Assembly (NCBI RefSeq): GCF_006538885.1
Contig: NZ_BJLY01000005.1
Coordinates: 62,001-126,000 of the forward strand
DNA length: 64,000 nucleotides
From: Gluconobacter roseus NBRC 3990
GTDB taxonomy: Bacteria; Pseudomonadota; Alphaproteobacteria; Acetobacterales; Acetobacteraceae
Reading direction: 5' to 3'
The first letter of the stretch is position 1. The number at the start of each line of letters is the position of its first letter. The position numbers were made by a program, and so were the translations under genes. Below are positions 43,562-52,733 of this stretch, one piece after another. The notes under the pieces were generated by a model that was not told the DNA's origin, did not search any database, and saw only the letters and a program-made list of their open reading frames with translations.

Positions 43562-43873
43562 TGACAGACTCCACAAGACCGGATCGACCGGCCACAACCA
43601 CTGGAACAGACTACCCGCGGTCGACCCCCTGCGAAAGCTGATTCTGCGTCTGAGGAACGTGCGGCAAGCCCTTAATCCGAAACATGATTTCGTGGCAGAA
43701 AATGGGCGCATACCCTCTCAACACCAATTTATCCGCCATCAGGCATAAAATACCGTCAAAATGGCCGCTGTCCCTTCACGCAGTCTTTCGCCCCGTGCTG
43801 TCCTGTTCTACATCCGAACGTCTGTCCGCCGTGAAAACGCGGCATGTCCAGTCACGATGCGTTGGAGTTGACC
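43562..43873. other. 312-base divergent intergenic region
   Basis: This stretch lies between the exported protein (minus) and the lipoprotein (plus) and should hold both promoters. A TAAAAT at 43746-43751 could be a -10 for the plus gene, but no matching -35 was found 16-18 bases upstream. No RNA gene, repeat or terminator is evident. Confidence 0.5.
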
Positions 43874-44419
43874 GTGCGTCTGCGAGGTTCTGCCATTACC
43901 CTGGGTTCGGCACTTGCCGTATCCCTGCTTCTCTCCGGTTGTGCCCAGCAGCCGATCGTCCAGCGTTCCGTGGCTCCGAATCCCTTCGGCTACCAGCGGA
44001 CCTCCGCTGTCTGTCACGTCTCCGCCGTCAAGAAGGCCGCTGACGGGACAATGAGTGTCGACATGACGGTCCGCAGCGATGACGGACTGTGCTCCATCGC
44101 CATCCAGAAGCCGATGGGTGGTAACTATGCCTCCTTCGGCGTCAGCCCGGCGCCGACACACGGCAAGGCCTTCCTCTATAATTACGATGGCAAGACCTAC
44201 GTGGATTACACGCCGGCTACGGCCTATGCCGGAACGGATTCGTTCACGGCCGAGCTGATCCCTGGTGGTGGCCAGAAGCGTGAACACCTGACGATCCACG
44301 CCACGGTCGATGCAACAGGGGTTGTCGTTCCGAAGCCGCCTGCCGTTGTCGCCCCGGCACCGACCAAGACGACCGCCAAGAAGGCGACTGTCCGTCACAC
44401 GGTGCGCCGCAAGAAATAA
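43874..44419 (+). CDS. Small lipoprotein with Pro/Lys-rich C-terminus
   Basis: A 181-residue protein. GTG 43874 is chosen because GGAG lies six bases before it; ATG 43844 has no ribosome site. The lipobox LLLSGC gives a lipidated Cys near residue 23. The middle is beta-prone with two Cys residues. It contains YNYDGKTYVDYTP and ends in a Pro-Ala-Lys-rich, strongly basic tail (KKATVRHTVRRKK) that could bind peptidoglycan or polyanions. I do not recognise the family. It is followed by a strong terminator. Confidence 0.7.
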   Translation: MRLRGSAITLGSALAVSLLLSGCAQQPIVQRSVAPNPFGYQRTSAVCHVSAVKKAADGTMSVDMTVRSDDGLCSIAIQKPMGGNYASFGVSPAPTHGKAFLYNYDGKTYVDYTPATAYAGTDSFTAELIPGGGQKREHLTIHATVDATGVVVPKPPAVVAPAPTKTTAKKATVRHTVRRKK

Positions 44420-44443
44420 GCGTTCATCCCGCTAGATGGATCC

Positions 44444-44477
44444 AAAAGGGCGGAGAGAGACCTCTCCGCCCTTTTTT
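44444..44477 (+). terminator. Rho-independent terminator after the lipoprotein gene
   Basis: AAAA, a 10-bp perfect stem (GGGCGGAGAG/CTCTCCGCCC, 4-base loop) and TTTTTT. The flanking A and T runs make it usable in both directions. It lies 25 bases after the stop. Confidence 0.93.
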
Positions 44478-44493
44478 CATGCCCGACAGATAT

Positions 44494-44526
44494 AAAAAAA
44501 CCGGCAGTCTCACAGGAGACCGCCGG
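44494..44526 (-). terminator. Rho-independent terminator of the OmpA-family gene
   Basis: On the minus strand an 11-bp stem with one mismatch (44516-44526 with 44501-44511, loop 44512-44515) is followed by seven T. It lies 26 bases after the OmpA stop and faces the terminator of the convergent lipoprotein gene 16 bases away. Confidence 0.92.
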
Positions 44527-44551
44527 CTGACCGGATCGCGGATAGAACGCC

Positions 44552-45706
44552 CTACTTGAAGTCGATTTCCACCCGGCGGTTCTGGGGCTCGCGGGTGTTG
44601 GGACCGGTAACCACCAGCGGGTGGCTCTCGCCAAAGCCCTGCGTCGTGATCAGCCCGGCTGCCACACCATCACGCACCAGCTCTTCCTTGACCGTGTTCG
44701 CACGACGCTGCGAGAGCGCCATGTTGTAGGCCTCGCCACGGTGTCCCGGATGGGCAGCCGACGTGTCGGTATAACCGCTGACTTCGATATGCGTGACCTG
44801 CACGGATGTGGAATTGCGTGCCGCAGCAGCCACCACAGCCTTGGCACGGGCGCTCAGCTCAGCAGAATCCCAGTCGAAGAACACCAGATAGGTGCGGGTG
44901 GGGGCCGGGGCAGGGATTGGCATGGGAGCTGCAACCGGCTTCGGCGGCGGGGGCGCCGGATTGAACTCGTAGCGCAGCCCCAGCATCAGCGAATGATTGA
45001 AGTCCGTTCTGGTATCGCGGTTGCCACTGGAAACCCCGAATTCCTTAGTCTTGTCCCAGCCACCATAGATACCGGTCGCCGTGGCATGATGCCCGTTCGG
45101 GCCCATCAGCGTGTAGAACCGGTATTCCGCCGTGGCCGAAAGACCCACGACCCAGGGAACAGGGAAGGACAGGCCGAAGATGCCCTGATAGGCAAAGTTC
45201 CCGGTCGTGCCGCCCACATGCTGGTCAAAGGCGCCGTTCGGAGCATGAACATAGGTGTTCATCGCCTGCCAGCCATAGCCGATACCGGCACCAAAATATG
45301 GGAAGACCCAGGACTTGCCGATATCCATGTCGAACAGGGCATTGGCCATGACGCCATAACCCTGCTGACGGCCACCAACGGAAGACGGGAAGGTGCTGGA
45401 GCGGAACTGCTGCAGACGATTGTTGCGGTAATTGCCCTCAACTTCGACCCGGAAACCATTTCCAAGCCCATAGCCCAGGCTGCCAATACCGGTTACGCCG
45501 GCTTGGTAGTGGTCACGACCGCTCGGAAAAACAGGGGACAGGCGTGCGGTCTGGTCCTGATTGAAGCTCGCACCGCCTTCACCTGCAACATACAGGCCTT
45601 TGACGGGCTGTGCGGTTGCGGCACCCATGACGAGCATCGAAACGCCTGCAGTGAACCCGGCGCGGGTAAGCCAGGTCCTGACAACGGATCGTTGCGTCAT
45701 GTCCAT
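44552..45706 (-). CDS. OmpA-family outer-membrane protein
   Basis: A 384-residue protein from ATG 45706, with GGAG five bases before it. The signal peptide ends in GAATAQ. Residues about 30-240 form an eight-strand barrel domain with alternating aromatic strands. A Pro-rich hinge (about 248-275, PAPPPPKPVAAP) leads to an OmpA C-terminal peptidoglycan-binding domain, with FFDWDSAELS, VSGYTDTSAAH and a final FGESHPLVVTG and RRVEIDF. It anchors the outer membrane to the wall and may be a porin. The 5' side carries an unusual structured element. Confidence 0.92.
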   Translation of the reverse strand: MDMTQRSVVRTWLTRAGFTAGVSMLVMGAATAQPVKGLYVAGEGGASFNQDQTARLSPVFPSGRDHYQAGVTGIGSLGYGLGNGFRVEVEGNYRNNRLQQFRSSTFPSSVGGRQQGYGVMANALFDMDIGKSWVFPYFGAGIGYGWQAMNTYVHAPNGAFDQHVGGTTGNFAYQGIFGLSFPVPWVVGLSATAEYRFYTLMGPNGHHATATGIYGGWDKTKEFGVSSGNRDTRTDFNHSLMLGLRYEFNPAPPPPKPVAAPMPIPAPAPTRTYLVFFDWDSAELSARAKAVVAAAARNSTSVQVTHIEVSGYTDTSAAHPGHRGEAYNMALSQRRANTVKEELVRDGVAAGLITTQGFGESHPLVVTGPNTREPQNRRVEIDFK

Positions 45707-45782
45707 TTCTCTCCAACCAGCCAAATCTGCCAACCTTATCTGTGTGTGTTCTTGCCGAAAGCTCGGACGATGGCAACGCATC

Positions 45783-45841
45783 ACACAGCACAATGCCGCA
45801 TCATGCGGTTTTCTTTATGGCAGGTTCGCCATGTGCTGTGT
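45783..45841 (-). other. Structured element (three-way junction) upstream of the OmpA gene
   Basis: A perfect 10-bp outer stem (45783-45792 with 45832-45841) encloses two hairpins: 45796-45800 with 45804-45808 and 45817-45821 with 45828-45832. It lies between the DUF1491 stop and the OmpA start, 76 bases before the ATG, on the transcript strand. No T run follows, so it is not a simple terminator. It could be part of the OmpA leader, a small RNA or a repeat element. Confidence 0.5.
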
Positions 45842-45856
45842 CTTCCCTCCCACAGT

Positions 45857-46198
45857 TTATGCCTCTTCGTCCAGATCGAGGCGCCGTGATCCGAGCGTCC
45901 GCTCCACAGGCTGGGAGACATCCCGCATCTCCAGTTCGATGATCCACAGGTCCGGGTCATATTTCTTCTGGCGCTCCAGATAGGCGTCCACGCTGGCCGG
46001 ATCGTGGGCGTCCACGCGGGCCCAGTCGGAGCCGTCTTCCCGCAGGACACCGAGTCCCCCCGAACGGTCGGTCAGGACGATCAGAACCGCACCGGCATCT
46101 TCGTCACCTTTCTTCAGGACCATGGCAGACGTGCCGTCCGAGGAAATACGGCGCAGGACGGCCCGTACCCAGAGTCCCGTTTTCAATCGTGCGCCCAT
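45857..46198 (-). CDS. DUF1491-family protein
   Basis: A 113-residue cytosolic protein of a small alphaproteobacterial family. It has the family's opening (RLKTGLWVRAVLRR), KGDEDAGAVLIVL in the middle and the closing VDAYLERQKKYDPDLWIIEL. No catalytic motif is known. It lies 25 bases after the S41 protease gene on the same strand, so the two are likely co-transcribed. Function is unknown. Confidence 0.85.
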   Translation of the reverse strand: MGARLKTGLWVRAVLRRISSDGTSAMVLKKGDEDAGAVLIVLTDRSGGLGVLREDGSDWARVDAHDPASVDAYLERQKKYDPDLWIIELEMRDVSQPVERTLGSRRLDLDEEA

Positions 46199-46223
46199 GA
46201 CTGTTTCCGTTCATCCTGCAAGG

Positions 46224-47984
46224 TTAGTGGAGGGGCGCGCTGTTCTCGTCAGGAACAGACTCCAGAGCCGCCCTGTAGGCGGCGGGGGAAGACAGCAGTG
46301 CCCTCGCTGCGTCCATGTCGGCGTCCGAACCGATGGCGGCCGGACAGTGCTTCCGGATTTCGAGAATTTTCGAAACCGGAACCGGGTAACGGGCCGCGCG
46401 CGCCATCTGCACGGCTTCGGCCTGCAGGGTGTTTCCCTGCTTGAGCGCAGAGATCTGGGCCTGCAGGGAGTCCGTGCCGAGTGACGTACAGATTTGCGGC
46501 ATGACACCCAGCCCCTGGATCGGCCAGCCGAGCGGGGCTTGGTTGCGACTCCACGTCACGAAAAGTTCGCCGCCATTCGGCATCTGTCCGATCACCTGCA
46601 CGAGTCCCTTGCCCAGCGTCTCGCTGCCAATCACGACGGCGCGGCGATGATCGGCCAGGGCGGAGGCCAGGATTTCAGCCGCGCTTGCTGTCCGTCCATC
46701 CACGAGAATTGCCACGGGTGTGCCATTGGTCATGTCCCCACCCTGAACGGCCCAGATATGGTTGGCCAGAGGGTTTCGGCCATGCGTGGTCACGGCAACC
46801 CCGTGATCCAGCAGCAGGGCTGCTGTGGTCACGGCCTGCTGGAGAACGCCGCCACGGTCCCCGCGCAGATCGATGATGATCCCCGCGGCCTTCTTCCTGT
46901 CTGCGGGCTGTGAGGGGGCATCCGGCGTTGGCTCGTCCACGACCTGATCAATGTACTGGCTGATTTCTTCGGCCGTCTGGGTCGAAAAGGAGGTGACGCG
47001 CAGAACGGTGAAGGGTCCGTCCGTTGAAGCAAACACGGTTTCGGGGGGCACCTGCGCGCGCTCCAGCCGAACGGTCGTCGTCCGGTGTCCCTTCGCGGCG
47101 ATTCCCAGTGTCACTGCCGTATGTTCGTCACCATCCAGCCATGCCTGGACCGTGGCGACATCCTGACCGCGCGTCGTCCGCCCGTTGACGGAGACCAGAC
47201 GCTCCCCCATGTCCACGCCAGCTTCCCAGGCGGGGCCGTTGGCGTTGACGGCGGTGATCACGATCGTCCGGCCGCTCTGTCCCAGACTCAGGCCGACCGT
47301 TCCCGTATTGCCGGTTCGTCGCGTGCGGTCCGACATGGCGGGCGAGGGGCCAAGATAGCGGGAATAGGGGTCAAGATGATTGAAAAGCTCGTCAAAGAAA
47401 CCCTGCAAAAGGGCATCTGATCCGGCGTTGCGCAGAATCGAGGAGTGCTGCCAGGCTTCCTGCATGGCCGCCGTCACCAGATCGGCCCAGGCGCCGTTGC
47501 TGTCTGCGGCAGGCATGGTCCGGCTGAATATGACCGCCTGTCCCTGAAGGACGTTCAGTATGGCAGGGGCATGTGCAGACGCGTCAGCAGTTTTTTCCGC
47601 TGCCATGGCAGTTCCCGGAGTATGCGCTGTTGTTGGCTCCAAAGCTGCAGACTGCGTTTCGGTAACGGACAGCGTCGGGTCAATGGCTGTCAGACCATCC
47701 AGCCCCCAGACACAGAAATCCCGCGCGGAATGGGCCTCAAGCGTACGTGGCTCCAGGAAGCCGAGGGCTGCAACCAGAACCTCCCGTGTGACGGAGGTTG
47801 AAAATGCGGGTGGGACAGGTGTGGGCGTGGCGGCGGAGGCGGCCTGCCCGGAGGCTCCCCCGGCAGCGGGAGCCGGCTGTGATCTTGCGGATCCTGTCGG
47901 GGCCACCAGAAGAAACATGCAGACCACCAGACACAGGGCCGGGTGACATGCCGCCTCGCGGCTGCGCGGCATGAAAAAGGTCAT
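46224..47984 (-). CDS. S41-family C-terminal processing protease
   Basis: About 586 residues (start ATG 47984 or 47972; neither has a good ribosome site). An N-terminal membrane segment or signal (ALCLVVCMFLLVA) ends near residue 35. An Ala/Pro-rich linker is followed by a long helical part, then a PDZ domain with GTVGLSLGQSGRTIVITAV. The S41 catalytic core has TASAAEILASALADH with the Ser nucleophile and GKGLVQ with the Lys. Such proteases trim periplasmic proteins. Downstream is a DUF1491 gene. Confidence 0.85.
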   Translation of the reverse strand: MTFFMPRSREAACHPALCLVVCMFLLVAPTGSARSQPAPAAGGASGQAASAATPTPVPPAFSTSVTREVLVAALGFLEPRTLEAHSARDFCVWGLDGLTAIDPTLSVTETQSAALEPTTAHTPGTAMAAEKTADASAHAPAILNVLQGQAVIFSRTMPAADSNGAWADLVTAAMQEAWQHSSILRNAGSDALLQGFFDELFNHLDPYSRYLGPSPAMSDRTRRTGNTGTVGLSLGQSGRTIVITAVNANGPAWEAGVDMGERLVSVNGRTTRGQDVATVQAWLDGDEHTAVTLGIAAKGHRTTTVRLERAQVPPETVFASTDGPFTVLRVTSFSTQTAEEISQYIDQVVDEPTPDAPSQPADRKKAAGIIIDLRGDRGGVLQQAVTTAALLLDHGVAVTTHGRNPLANHIWAVQGGDMTNGTPVAILVDGRTASAAEILASALADHRRAVVIGSETLGKGLVQVIGQMPNGGELFVTWSRNQAPLGWPIQGLGVMPQICTSLGTDSLQAQISALKQGNTLQAEAVQMARAARYPVPVSKILEIRKHCPAAIGSDADMDAARALLSSPAAYRAALESVPDENSAPLH

Positions 47985-48149
47985 AGGGCGGACGGCATGA
48001 CGCAAGACGGGGTCCTTGGAGACGGGACGGCAAAAAACGGCTGCTCCCGTAACGTGACCACGCCACAAACTTCAGCCACGGTAAAGACTTGCCAGACCGA
48101 ATGTGGGGTCGGGAGTGTCATCTGGCAACACTGCCGACCCGATCTGTTC

Positions 48150-50846
48150 TCAGTCTTCCGACGACGTGTCGGAGACAGTCTTACGCTTCCGCGGCGTTGT
48201 GGTTTTCGTCTTTGTGGCGGTTTTGGCCGGACTGCGCTTTGTTGCCTTCTTCGGAGCCGCCTCATCACCTTCCGCAGACGCAACGGCTTTCTTGGCCTTC
48301 GCAGCTTTTGGAGCGGCTTTTTTGGTTGAAGATTTTTTTGCGCCACCTTTCAGTGGTTTGCCCTTTTCCGCCAGAAGCGCCACGGCCTCATCCAGCGTGA
48401 CCTCCTCCATATCCTGCCCCTTCGGCAGATTGGCGATCAGCTGGCCATGCTGCGCGTATGGACCAAACCGTCCCTTGCGGATCATGACCGGCTCGCCGTC
48501 TTTCGGATGCGGCCCCAGATTGCGGATGGAGGCCAGTTTCTTGGCCAGCGCATCCACGGCCCGGTTCAGCCCGACCGTCAGGACGTCATCGTCCTTGTCG
48601 AGCGTGCCATAGATGGCACCCATCTTCACATAGGGCCCGAAGCGCCCCAGACCGGCCTCGATCTTCTCGCCTGTCTCGGGGTGAAGCCCGACCAGACGCG
48701 GCAGGGACAGCAGTCCCAGCGCCTGTTCCAGCGTCATGGTGTTGCCGTCGAGCCCCTTGGGAATGGTCGTCCGCTTAGGCTTGGCCTTCTTGTCCTCGGG
48801 GTTCGGCTCTCCGCGCTGGATATACAGACCGTAAGGTCCGCGGCGGATTGTGACGTCCTCACCGGTCTCCGGATCCTGCCCCAGAACTTTAGGGCCGTCG
48901 TTCAGCCCTTCGGTATCGCCTTCCTCGGCCACCAGACGACGGGTGAACTGGCAGGTCGGGTAGTTCGAACAGCCGATGAAGGCGCCGAACTTGCCCAGTC
49001 GCAGGCCCAGCCGCCCGGTTCCGCAGGAGGTGCAGACGCGCGGATCGGCGCCATCAGGACGTGGCGGGAAGAAATGCGGCCCAAGATCCTCGTCCAGCGC
49101 GTCGATGACGTCCGAGATCTTCAGATCCTTGGTCTGTGCGACGGCGGCCGAGAAGTCGTGCCAGAAAGCGGCCATGACATCGTGCCAGTCGGCCCGACCG
49201 CCCGAAATGTCATCGAGCTGCTCTTCGAGCGAGGCCGTGAAGCCCGTATCGACATAGCGTTCGAAGAACGAGGTCAGGAACGCCGTCACCAGACGGCCGC
49301 GATCCTCAGGAACGAAGCGCCGTGCGTCCAGACGCACATAATTGCGGTCCCGCAGCACACCGAGAATGGAGGCATAGGTCGAGGGACGGCCAATGCCGAT
49401 CTCTTCCATTTTCTTGACGAGCGAGGCTTCCGAATAACGCGGCGGCGGCTGAGTGAAGTGCTGTTCGGCTTCCACAGCCCCCGTCGTCAGGCGATCGCCT
49501 TCCTTCATAGGCGGCAGAAGCTTGCCGTCCTCGTCCTCGGCCTTCGTGTCGTCACGGCCTTCGATATAGAGCTTGAGAAAGCCGTCAAACGCGATGGTCG
49601 AGCCCGTGGCACGTAGAAGCGTCTGGCCGCTCGCATCCGCCAGCGTTACCGCCACCTGATCCAGTTCGGCCGACTGCATCTGCGAGGCGACGGAACGCTT
49701 CCAGATCAGCTCGTAAAGCTTCTTCTGCTCCGGCGTCAGGGCATGGGCGACCTGCTGCGGTGTGAGGAACACATCCGTCGGGCGGATGGCCTCATGGGCC
49801 TCCTGCGCATTCTTGGCCTTGGTCGAATAGCTGCGCGGATAATCCGGAACGTATTCGTCACCAAACGCCTTGCCGATATGCCCGCGAATGGACCCGATGG
49901 CTTCCTTTGCCATCGTCACGCCATCGGTCCGCATATAGGTGATCAGACCGGTGGTCTCGCCACGCAGATCCACACCTTCATAAAGCTGCTGGGCCGTGCG
50001 CATCGTGGTCTGCGCGCTCATGCCGAGCTTGCGCGAGGCTTCCTGCTGCAGGGTCGACGTCGTGAAGGGCGGGGGAGGATTGCGCTTGGTGCGCTTGCGC
50101 TCGACGGAGCGGACCGTGAACTGTCCACCCAGAACGGTGTCGCGTGCGCCGAAAGCCAGCTGCTCGTTGTTCAGGTCGAACTGGTCGAGCTTCTCGCCCT
50201 TCAAATGCGTCAGCCGCGCCTGAAACGCAGCCTTGCCCGGTGTCGTGAAGCCGCCGGTGACGGTCCAGTATTCCTTGGGGCGGAAGACTTCAATCTCGGC
50301 TTCGCGCTCGCAGATCAGGCGCAGAGCAACGGACTGCACACGGCCCGCACTCCGGCTGCCCGGCAGCTTGCGCCACAGGACGGGAGAAAGCGTGAAGCCT
50401 ACCAGATAATCCAGCGCGCGACGGGCCAGATAGGCGTCGATCAGCGGACGGTCCAGCTCACGAGGCGCCGCCATCGCAGCCGTGACGGCCGATTTCGTGA
50501 TTTCGTTGAAGGTGACACGATGGACGTCAACGTTCTTCAGAAGCTTCTTTTCTTCCAGCACGCTGCGGACATGCCAGGAAATCGCTTCGCCTTCGCGATC
50601 CGGGTCAGTGGCGAGGTAAAGGTTCTTCGCCCCCTTCAGCGCCTTGGTGATAGCGGAAATCTGCTTGGCGCCGCGCTCGTCCGTCTGCCAGCTCATGGCA
50701 AAGTTCTCATCCGGGCGCACGCTGCCGTCCTTGGGCGGCAGATCCCGCACATGGCCGAACGAAGCGAGCACGGTATATCCGCTTCCCAGATACTTGTTGA
50801 TCGTCTTGGCCTTTGCCGGGCTCTCGACCACCACAACGTCTGTCAT
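48150..50846 (-). CDS. topA: DNA topoisomerase I
   Basis: An 898-residue type IA topoisomerase that relaxes negative supercoils. The start MTDVVVVESPAKAKTINKYLG carries the Toprim entry, and the catalytic Tyr lies in GLITYMRTDG. The C-terminal part has a zinc-binding C4 repeat (CTSCGTGRLG, CSNYPTC) and topoisomerase repeats, then an unusually long Lys/Ala/Pro tail of about 75 residues that probably clamps DNA. Upstream frames to 50951 lie in dprA and are not used. It ends the pyrB-pyrC'-plsY-dprA-topA block. Confidence 0.96.
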   Translation of the reverse strand: MTDVVVVESPAKAKTINKYLGSGYTVLASFGHVRDLPPKDGSVRPDENFAMSWQTDERGAKQISAITKALKGAKNLYLATDPDREGEAISWHVRSVLEEKKLLKNVDVHRVTFNEITKSAVTAAMAAPRELDRPLIDAYLARRALDYLVGFTLSPVLWRKLPGSRSAGRVQSVALRLICEREAEIEVFRPKEYWTVTGGFTTPGKAAFQARLTHLKGEKLDQFDLNNEQLAFGARDTVLGGQFTVRSVERKRTKRNPPPPFTTSTLQQEASRKLGMSAQTTMRTAQQLYEGVDLRGETTGLITYMRTDGVTMAKEAIGSIRGHIGKAFGDEYVPDYPRSYSTKAKNAQEAHEAIRPTDVFLTPQQVAHALTPEQKKLYELIWKRSVASQMQSAELDQVAVTLADASGQTLLRATGSTIAFDGFLKLYIEGRDDTKAEDEDGKLLPPMKEGDRLTTGAVEAEQHFTQPPPRYSEASLVKKMEEIGIGRPSTYASILGVLRDRNYVRLDARRFVPEDRGRLVTAFLTSFFERYVDTGFTASLEEQLDDISGGRADWHDVMAAFWHDFSAAVAQTKDLKISDVIDALDEDLGPHFFPPRPDGADPRVCTSCGTGRLGLRLGKFGAFIGCSNYPTCQFTRRLVAEEGDTEGLNDGPKVLGQDPETGEDVTIRRGPYGLYIQRGEPNPEDKKAKPKRTTIPKGLDGNTMTLEQALGLLSLPRLVGLHPETGEKIEAGLGRFGPYVKMGAIYGTLDKDDDVLTVGLNRAVDALAKKLASIRNLGPHPKDGEPVMIRKGRFGPYAQHGQLIANLPKGQDMEEVTLDEAVALLAEKGKPLKGGAKKSSTKKAAPKAAKAKKAVASAEGDEAAPKKATKRSPAKTATKTKTTTPRKRKTVSDTSSED

Positions 50847-50871
50847 CGCCACTCCGGTATTCCGCGTCACT

Positions 50872-52056
50872 TCAGTTCGGCAGCAACGCCACGCGTCCGC
50901 CGGGCACAAACTCCACGACCCCTCCGAGCTCCAGCTCGGCCAGCGTCGCAAGCACTGCCGACACGGAGAACTGGCAGCGGCGCATCACCTCGTCAACTGC
51001 TACGGGTGTTACAGATAGAAGCGCACACACCGTTTTCTGGATCACATCCGGATCAATCCAGTCATCTTCCGTCGCCGCCCCCCATGCGACCGAAGGCTCG
51101 GAAAACCCCGTCAGAAGCGGGTTGTGGCCTGGTGCGCGCTGCCAGGGCGCCGGCTCACGCGGAGGAAGTTCCAGCGGCAGGGCCTGAAGAATATCACTGA
51201 TATTTTCTGTCAGTGTCGCCTGGCCCGTTTTCAGTAACTGGTTTCCGCCCCGTGACCGCGGATCCAGCGGCGAACCGGGCACAACCAGAAGTTCACGGTT
51301 GTAGGACTGGGCCAGATCAGCGGTGATCAGCGTGCCGGATCCGAGCGTTGCCTCGATGATCAGACAGGCCTGCGACATTCCGGCAATCAGGCGGTTGCGC
51401 CGCGGAAAATGGCGGGCCTGGGGCGCAGTGCCCAGCAGCGCTTCCGTCACCAGACAGCCCCTTTCGGCGATCTGCTGCTGCAGGGAGGCGTTCTCGGGCG
51501 GATAGACATGATCCAGCCCGCCCGCGATGGCCGCGACCGTCAGCCCAGGATGAAGAGCCGCGGCATGGGCCGCCGAGTCGATTCCCCGTGCCAGCCCGGA
51601 AATCACGCACAGTCCGGCATGTGCCATCTCGGCTGAAAGGCTCTCCGCCATCCGGATCCCCGCGGCCGAGGCATTGCGCGCGCCCACGACTCCTACGGAG
51701 CGGATCGATAGTTTGCGGACATCTCCAAGGGTGAAAAGGACGGGCGGAGCATCGGGGACGTGCGACAATAGAAGCGGATAGTCCGGCTCGCCGCGGATCA
51801 GCATCTTGCCGCCCAGTTTTTCCAGGCGTTCCAGCTCGTCCATCATACGCGAAACGGATGGAATGACCGGGTCTTCCCGACGCCCTGCCTTGCGCATTCG
51901 TGCAGGCAGGGCCGTAAGCGCCGCGCCCGCACTGCCATACTGCGTCATCAGTCGCGCAAAGTTGATGGGGCCTACCCCGGGCGTCCGCGCCAGACGAAGT
52001 GCGTCGATTCGGTCTGGTGCGGACATAATGGGGAGGGAAGCTGGAAACGCTGTCAT
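50872..52056 (-). CDS. dprA: DNA processing protein DprA
   Basis: A 394-residue protein with the DprA Rossmann-like domain: VGVVGARNASAAG, SGLARGIDSAAH and PPENASLQQQI. It ends in a winged-helix-like C-terminus (SVTPVAVDEVMRRCQFSVSAVLATLAEL). DprA loads RecA on incoming single strands during natural transformation and also occurs in non-competent bacteria. Another DNA-uptake gene, comEC, is in the same window at 57943. It lies 25 bases before topA. Confidence 0.93.
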   Translation of the reverse strand: MTAFPASLPIMSAPDRIDALRLARTPGVGPINFARLMTQYGSAGAALTALPARMRKAGRREDPVIPSVSRMMDELERLEKLGGKMLIRGEPDYPLLLSHVPDAPPVLFTLGDVRKLSIRSVGVVGARNASAAGIRMAESLSAEMAHAGLCVISGLARGIDSAAHAAALHPGLTVAAIAGGLDHVYPPENASLQQQIAERGCLVTEALLGTAPQARHFPRRNRLIAGMSQACLIIEATLGSGTLITADLAQSYNRELLVVPGSPLDPRSRGGNQLLKTGQATLTENISDILQALPLELPPREPAPWQRAPGHNPLLTGFSEPSVAWGAATEDDWIDPDVIQKTVCALLSVTPVAVDEVMRRCQFSVSAVLATLAELELGGVVEFVPGGRVALLPN

Positions 52057-52100
52057 AAGATCTTTTTCTTAGGACAGATTCCTTAACAGGTACTTAAAAT

Positions 52101-52733
52101 CTAGCGGCGAGAAGCCTGATCCACGTTCACGCGGGGCTCCCGTCCTGTCAGGAGTCGGGTAATATTGCTGGAATGTCTGACCCAGATCAGCAGTGAGACG
52201 AGCAGCGTTGCCACCGGGATCGGAGAGTGCAGCGGTCGTCCTGACAGCAGAACCATCAGCACGGGTGCGAGGAGGAACGCTGCCAGCGCTCCGGCCGAAG
52301 AAATCCGGCTTAGACGCGCGACAAGCAGCCAGATCACGCAGCAGGCCAGCCCCACCGGCCAGGACAGGATCCAGATTGTTCCCAGTCCCGTTGCAACGCC
52401 CTTGCCACCACGGAACCCAAGCCAGACCGGAAAGCAGTGCCCGATGACAACGGCCACGGCGGCCACGGCCATGGTCGTCTCGCTCGCTCCGGGAAAAAAG
52501 AATCTGGCGATCAGGACGGCCACGGCTCCCTTGAGAGCGTCAAGAAGAAGCGTGGCTGCTGCCAGTCCGCGACGGCCCGTGCGCAGGACATTGGTTGCGC
52601 CGATATTGCCCGACCCGATTTTGCGAATATCGCCACCACCGGCCACGGCCGTCAGGAGCAGGCCGAACGGAATGCTGCCGATCACATAAGAAATGAGAGA
52701 CAGCAGGATCAGCTGTGCCTGAAAGCCGCTCAT
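52101..52733 (-). CDS. plsY: Acyl-phosphate glycerol-3-phosphate acyltransferase
   Basis: A 210-residue inner-membrane protein with five or six predicted helices that starts phospholipid synthesis. Its conserved loops GSGNIGATNVLRTGR and FRGGKGVATGLGT are the catalytic and acyl-phosphate motifs of PlsY. The start overlaps the stop of the dihydroorotase-like gene (ATGA). Confidence 0.94.
   Translation of the reverse strand: MSGFQAQLILLSLISYVIGSIPFGLLLTAVAGGGDIRKIGSGNIGATNVLRTGRRGLAAATLLLDALKGAVAVLIARFFFPGASETTMAVAAVAVVIGHCFPVWLGFRGGKGVATGLGTIWILSWPVGLACCVIWLLVARLSRISSAGALAAFLLAPVLMVLLSGRPLHSPIPVATLLVSLLIWVRHSSNITRLLTGREPRVNVDQASRR

Noticed and set aside
43746-43751. TAAAAT as a -10 promoter element before the lipoprotein gene
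   Set aside because: No -35-like hexamer at 16-18 bases upstream; kept only as a remark in the intergenic entry.
49743-51200. Open frame of 485 codons on the plus strand opposite topA and dprA
   Set aside because: It runs across the boundary of two well-supported minus-strand genes and matches no family.
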